NCBI GenBank assembly: GCA_021821585.1
Contig: JAKACF010000111.1
Span: forward strand, 1 to 8,920
DNA from: Actinomycetes bacterium
Lineage (GTDB): Bacteria > Actinomycetota > Acidimicrobiia > Acidimicrobiales > Bog-793
Direction of reading: 5' to 3'
DNA: 8,920 bases
The notes beneath the pieces were generated by a model. It was given only the letters and a program-made list of their open reading frames with translations. It made no database searches and was not told where the DNA came from. The position numbers and the translations under genes are program-made. Shown here one piece after another: positions 5,692 through 8,920 of this stretch; positions within the stretch are counted from its first letter, which is position 1; every line of letters begins with the position of its first letter.

Positions 5692-7431
5692 GTGAGGTCG
5701 TCACGAAGAGTGCGGCCCGAACCGGGGGGGAACCTGAGGGGGCCGAAGAGTCACAGGCTGAGCGCGCGTATTCGTGCGCGCCTCGAGCGGCGCGACGACC
5801 GCGGCATGACGCTGGTGGAGGTGCTTGTATCGGTCGTCCTGGTCGCGATCGTCCTTCTTCCCTTCGCCAAGACCTTTTACGGGACGCTGAACGCGTCGTC
5901 GGCGAATGGCAGCCGGCAGAATGCCGCCGTCCTCGCGACGAGTGTCATCTCCGGTCTGCAGAGCGCGGCTTATGGCGACGTGGGGTTCGAGTGCTCGACT
6001 CTCTCCAGCTACGCCACCGCGCTGGACGCCACGAGTGTGGGCAGTTGCTCGTCCTCCAACTCCGCCTACTACTGGGACAGCGACTCCGACGGCGACACGT
6101 TCTCGTCCTCCTCTCCCGCCGACTCGGATAGCGACAGCGCCGACGAGCAGATGGTGGCGGTGGCGACGCAGCCGAGCTTCCCGCTCGGCTCGACGTCGAC
6201 CACCTTCGAGCCGGTGATGACGGGTGTGAAGGCTGGCGGCACCGTCTACTCCGTCGTCACGCACATCTCGTACGCACCCTCTGTGGTCCAGTCGTGCCCG
6301 ACGGTGGTCGACGGGCTGACCGTCGCGGGCTCGCCCACCGAGGTGCAGCAGGCCTACAAGGAGGTCTACGTCGAGGTCGAGTGGTCGAACGCCAGCATCG
6401 GCCACGAGCACCTCACCGAGGAGGGGATCATCTATCCGGGCGGGCAGAACCCCTACCGCGGCCCCAGCTACGACACTACGACGGCTGACAATTTGCAGAC
6501 CTGGGCCGACGGAGCGTCTGTCTCCGCCACGCCGACCTCACAAGCTGGCGAGGTCACCGTCAAGTGGAACGTTGCCAACATGGTCGACGGTGGCTGTTAC
6601 GCCGTCGGCTGGAGTGACAGCAACGGCGTCAACCACACCTCGGGCATGCTGAGCCCCGCCGAGTATTCCGTGAACGACAAAGGCGTCGCGAGCTACATCG
6701 TCTCAGGGCTCCTGCAAGGGGGCACCCAGCAGGCGTACGTCTTCTACGTGACCGGCTTCAGCCAAGACGGTGTGGAGCAGGCTGAGACGACCGACACGCC
6801 GACGACCTACGCTCCTCTCGGGCCGATCATCTCGTCGATCAGCCCCACATATGGGGTAGCCGGTAAGACGCTGACGCTGTCGGGTAGCGGATTCCCGTCG
6901 GGATCGACGATGAACGTCTACTTCTGCGGGGCCGGAATTGGTTCCCAGTGCATCACACCTTGGACCTCTAGTGCCAACTGTCCCTCGAGTGACACTGCGC
7001 TGTGCGTTTCGGCGACGTGCAGTAGCCAGACAACCTGCACGGTTACGGTGCCCCCTACCCCGAGCCTTGGGACCGGCATCTTCTACGTGGAAGGAGAGAC
7101 TCTAGAAACGACAAGCTCGGGCACCCAGGTCTGGATCACGTCTCCGCCGACATCGACAGATCAGTTCACCTACGAGCCGTCCATCAGCTCCATGCCTTCA
7201 TCTGGCACACCGGGCGAAACCGGTGTGCTTATCAGCGGGACAGACCTTTTCACTTACAACACAGCGTTCTGGTTCGGTTCCTCCACGTACTCCGTTACCC
7301 CCACGAGTTGCCAGCCTGACGGCAGCTCGTGCACGGTGACTATTCCTTCGAATCTGCCGAGCGGCTCGGTGACGGTCTACGCGGTGGACGGGTCGGCTCA
7401 GTCGACGGGTTATACGTTCAAGGTCACGTGA
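5677..7431 (+). CDS. PilV-like minor type IV prepilin with large extracellular Fn3-like and two IPT/TIG-like domains
   Basis: This membrane-inserted prepilin, 584 residues from the ATG at 5677, carries the prepilin-peptidase motif RG|MTLVE. The predicted cut is after Gly43, with Met44 as the mature first residue and Glu48 as Glu+5, followed by the hydrophobic helix VLVSVVLVAIVLLPF. The leader is long and basic; GTG 5689, 5692 or 5710 are shorter starts. After the pilin body come Asp/Ser-rich segments (134-157), an Fn3-like region (about 275-375), a first IPT/TIG-like domain (about 382-498, opening PIISSISPTYGVAGKTLTLSGSGF) with six cysteines at 417-454, and a second one (about 499-584). Ordinary PilV proteins are much shorter, usually under 250 residues, so this looks like a minor pilin fused to an adhesin-like module. 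It heads a pilin operon. Codon use in the C-terminal half is less GC-biased than in kgd. Confidence 0.87.
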   Translation: MLRSVVRSSRRVRPEPGGNLRGPKSHRLSARIRARLERRDDRGMTLVEVLVSVVLVAIVLLPFAKTFYGTLNASSANGSRQNAAVLATSVISGLQSAAYGDVGFECSTLSSYATALDATSVGSCSSSNSAYYWDSDSDGDTFSSSSPADSDSDSADEQMVAVATQPSFPLGSTSTTFEPVMTGVKAGGTVYSVVTHISYAPSVVQSCPTVVDGLTVAGSPTEVQQAYKEVYVEVEWSNASIGHEHLTEEGIIYPGGQNPYRGPSYDTTTADNLQTWADGASVSATPTSQAGEVTVKWNVANMVDGGCYAVGWSDSNGVNHTSGMLSPAEYSVNDKGVASYIVSGLLQGGTQQAYVFYVTGFSQDGVEQAETTDTPTTYAPLGPIISSISPTYGVAGKTLTLSGSGFPSGSTMNVYFCGAGIGSQCITPWTSSANCPSSDTALCVSATCSSQTTCTVTVPPTPSLGTGIFYVEGETLETTSSGTQVWITSPPTSTDQFTYEPSISSMPSSGTPGETGVLISGTDLFTYNTAFWFGSSTYSVTPTSCQPDGSSCTVTIPSNLPSGSVTVYAVDGSAQSTGYTFKVT

Positions 7432-8216
7432 TGTCGCATTTCACCGGCGCCAGCGAGAACGATCGAACCCCCGAGCCGATTCTCTGGCGCGGCGACGAAG
7501 GGATGACTCTCGTCGAGCTTCTCGTCGCCATGGCGATCATGCTCGTCATCATGGCTGCCTTCTTCGCGCTCTACTTCGGCCTGTCGGGCTCAGCGAGCAA
7601 CACGGTGGCCTATTCCCACCAGCAGTCGAACGTCCGCAACGTCATGCGCGTGCTCGAGGCAGATCTGCGCTCGGCGGACCCACTGACACTGGTGCCCGCC
7701 ACCTTCACGAGCGATCCGAACGGGTCGAGTGCGGTCGGGACGTCGGGGACCACCTCCACCGACATCGTCGCCATGTACGAGGCCAAGGACCGGTACTCAC
7801 CGTGCTCGGGCGGATCGACGACGACGAACTCCAACTACCAGTCCCCGTCGCCATTCGTGGCCAGCGCATTCATGGCGAATGTGATCTGGGCATACGACCC
7901 GGTCGCCGGTACGCTGACGCGTTACAGCGACTGCTCAGGATCGTGGACGGCGGGAATGGAGCTCGGCGATGTCACAACCGCCGCCAAGACGATGTTCACG
8001 GCATCATCGGTGTACAGCTCGCAGACCCAGATCACGAGCGTGCCGACCATCTCCGGTACGACCATGGTCGGTCAGGTGGCGCCGCTCTGCGGGACATCGG
8101 TGAGAGCGGTGATCAAGGTGTCGAATAAGGGCCAGCAGATACCGTTCCGGGTGAGGGTGGTGGTACCGCTCCCGAACCAGACGGCGGTGCAGTCCGAGGC
8201 TTGCGTCCAAGGATGA
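7431..8216 (+). CDS. PilW-like minor type IV prepilin
   Basis: This 261-residue prepilin is probably part of a pilus or pseudopilus initiation complex. It has a 24-residue leader ending RGDEG, the cleavage motif G|MTLVE (Met25 as mature residue 1, Glu29 as Glu+5), and one hydrophobic helix LLVAMAIMLVIMAAFFALYF. A pilin-like amphipathic stretch follows (NVRNVMRVLEADLRSADP), as in PilW/GspJ/ComGF-type proteins, then a beta-rich globular part with four cysteines (125, 168, 220, 258) that could form two disulfides. I chose the ATG at 7431 because its A is the last base of the previous gene's TGA, and AAGG at 7420-7423 gives a well-spaced ribosome binding site. An in-frame upstream extension inside the previous gene lacks pilin character. 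The overlap implies translational coupling with the PilV-like gene. The PilW assignment rests on gene order and fold signature, so the exact family is moderate. Confidence 0.88.
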   Translation: MSHFTGASENDRTPEPILWRGDEGMTLVELLVAMAIMLVIMAAFFALYFGLSGSASNTVAYSHQQSNVRNVMRVLEADLRSADPLTLVPATFTSDPNGSSAVGTSGTTSTDIVAMYEAKDRYSPCSGGSTTTNSNYQSPSPFVASAFMANVIWAYDPVAGTLTRYSDCSGSWTAGMELGDVTTAAKTMFTASSVYSSQTQITSVPTISGTTMVGQVAPLCGTSVRAVIKVSNKGQQIPFRVRVVVPLPNQTAVQSEACVQG

Positions 8217-8221
8217 GGGGA
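8216..8221 (+). promoter_or_regulatory. Ribosome binding site of the PilX-like gene
   Basis: AGGGGA lies five bases before the ATG at 8227 and starts on the last base of the preceding stop codon. It is the strongest Shine-Dalgarno match in the pilin cluster and fixes the start of the next gene. Confidence 0.7.
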
Positions 8222-8226
8222 CAGAG

Positions 8227-8920
8227 ATGACACCTCGATGGAGCTCCAGAGTGCGACGTTGGACGACGCGAGAGTGCCGCTTCCACGGTGACGACAGCGG
8301 GAACCTCATCGCCGTGCTGATCCTGATCGTCGTGCTCGCGCTCCTCATCACGGTCACCGTCGAAGCGCTGGTGCCCACCTTCGGCACCGCATCGACCAGC
8401 CAGTTCGGAGAGAACGCGGTAGCTCAGGCCAACAGCGGCTTGAGCGACGCCCTCTTCCGACTGGACCAGCTGGGCGACAACGCCAGCAGCTTCTGCGTCG
8501 GGACGGGCATTCCCTCCAGCTTGCTCACCAATGCCGGTCTGACCTCGTCCGACTGCCTGTCGGGCTCCGGGCCGCCGCTCTCGAACGCTCCCGGGCTCCA
8601 GTACTACGTCGTTCGCAGCATCAGCAGCGGACTGAAGAATTTCGAGACGTCCGAGGTCGAGATCGACTCACACGCGGTGGTGAAGGGCCAGGCCCGCACG
8701 GTGACTGCCCTCATCTACCGGGTGGCGGACGGCTTCGCGGTCTTCGGCAAGACCTCCATCACCGCCAACGGGTCTCTCACCAATGCGCCGGTCTACTCGG
8801 TCGGCGGTTTCCCCCTCACGAGCCCGGTTGAGGGCGGGACGGTCTACATAGGGGTCGGCGGTGGTGGGACCATCACCTGCAACGGAACGAACGGCGGCAA
8901 CATCATCGAGATCGGGCAGA
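8227..8920 (+). CDS. PilX/GspK-like minor pilin component, 3'-truncated by the window edge
   Basis: An open frame of 231 codons starts at the ATG at 8227, ten bases after the PilW-like stop, and leaves the window without a stop. A basic N-terminus (MTPRWSSRVRRW) leads to HGDDSGNLIAVLILIVVLALLITVTVEAL: a Gly25 cleavage-like site followed by one hydrophobic helix (27-42). Residue +5 after Gly25 is Val30, not Glu, as in many PilX and in GspK proteins, which sit at the tip of the filament. Next comes a helical stretch (AVAQANSGLSDALFRLDQLGDN, about 64-85), typical of PilX proteins, with cysteines 90 and 110. VKGQARTVTALIYR (153-166) resembles the strand before the variable C-terminal part. From about residue 173 the repeated Gly/Ser/Thr strands (ITANGSLT, VGGGGTITCNG) suggest a beta-helix-like surface domain that continues downstream. 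Third of the three co-transcribed pilin genes. The fold reading is by eye. Confidence 0.8.
   Translation, partial: MTPRWSSRVRRWTTRECRFHGDDSGNLIAVLILIVVLALLITVTVEALVPTFGTASTSQFGENAVAQANSGLSDALFRLDQLGDNASSFCVGTGIPSSLLTNAGLTSSDCLSGSGPPLSNAPGLQYYVVRSISSGLKNFETSEVEIDSHAVVKGQARTVTALIYRVADGFAVFGKTSITANGSLTNAPVYSVGGFPLTSPVEGGTVYIGVGGGGTITCNGTNGGNIIEIGQ

Noticed and set aside
5762..5781. GCGCGC arms flanking GTATTCGT inside the pilin leader, considered as an operator or attenuator
   Set aside because: It lies within Arg/Ala codons (ARIRAR) of the coding region, and simple GCGCGC arms arise easily from such codons.
6076..6117. Canonical EF-hand at the DSDSDGD stretch
   Set aside because: The residue at loop position 12 is Ser instead of Glu/Asp and no flanking helices are evident. 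Kept only as an acidic, possibly calcium-binding segment.
5701..6411. 236-codon minus-strand frame over the start of the PilV-like gene
   Set aside because: Arg/Gly/His-rich shadow product without motifs; the forward frame has a clear prepilin signal.
7329..7430. Upstream extension of the PilW-like gene inside the PilV-like gene
   Set aside because: The extension has no leader-like features, while the ATG at 7431 overlaps the stop, has an AAGG site and gives a normal 24-residue leader.

Overview
The window is high-GC DNA whose coding regions strongly prefer G or C at the third codon position. The first gene is the fused acyltransferase-E1 form of 2-oxoglutarate dehydrogenase, an arrangement typical of Actinomycetota. 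Together with the lysine/alanine-rich tail protein, a probable leaderless promoter and high-GC minor pilins, this suggests an actinobacterium, perhaps Acidimicrobiia. The class is inference; the phylum is fairly secure.

Layout: (1) 1-3246 (+) is the 3' part of kgd/sucA, a TCA-cycle enzyme that begins before the window. (2) 3239-3889 (-) is a small HAD-family hydrolase, convergent with kgd and overlapping its end by 8 bp. (3) A 62-bp divergent spacer (3890-3951) holds a perfect 8-bp inverted repeat between candidate -35 and -10 elements of the HAD gene. (4) 3952-5598 (+) encodes a three-part protein: a Zc3h12a-type NYN ribonuclease domain, an S1-like RNA-binding domain and a long histone-H1-like Lys/Ala/Pro tail. 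(5) From 5677 to the end (+) lies a tightly packed minor-pilin (type IV pilus or type II secretion pseudopilus) operon: a PilV-like prepilin carrying a large extracellular part (Fn3-like plus two IPT/TIG-like domains), a PilW-like prepilin that starts inside its stop codon, and a PilX/GspK-like protein that runs off the window.

The kgd and HAD genes look like ordinary housekeeping genes. The two most interesting parts are the NYN-S1-H1-tail protein, which looks like a nucleic-acid-tethered RNase, and the pilin cluster. In the cluster, three different minor pilins are probably made in fixed ratios and could form a tip complex displaying an adhesin-like, cysteine-clustered TIG module. The TIG-coding stretch has visibly lower GC than the housekeeping genes.

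No gene-free stretch exceeds about 80 bp. No RNA genes, insertion sequences or CRISPR arrays were seen.
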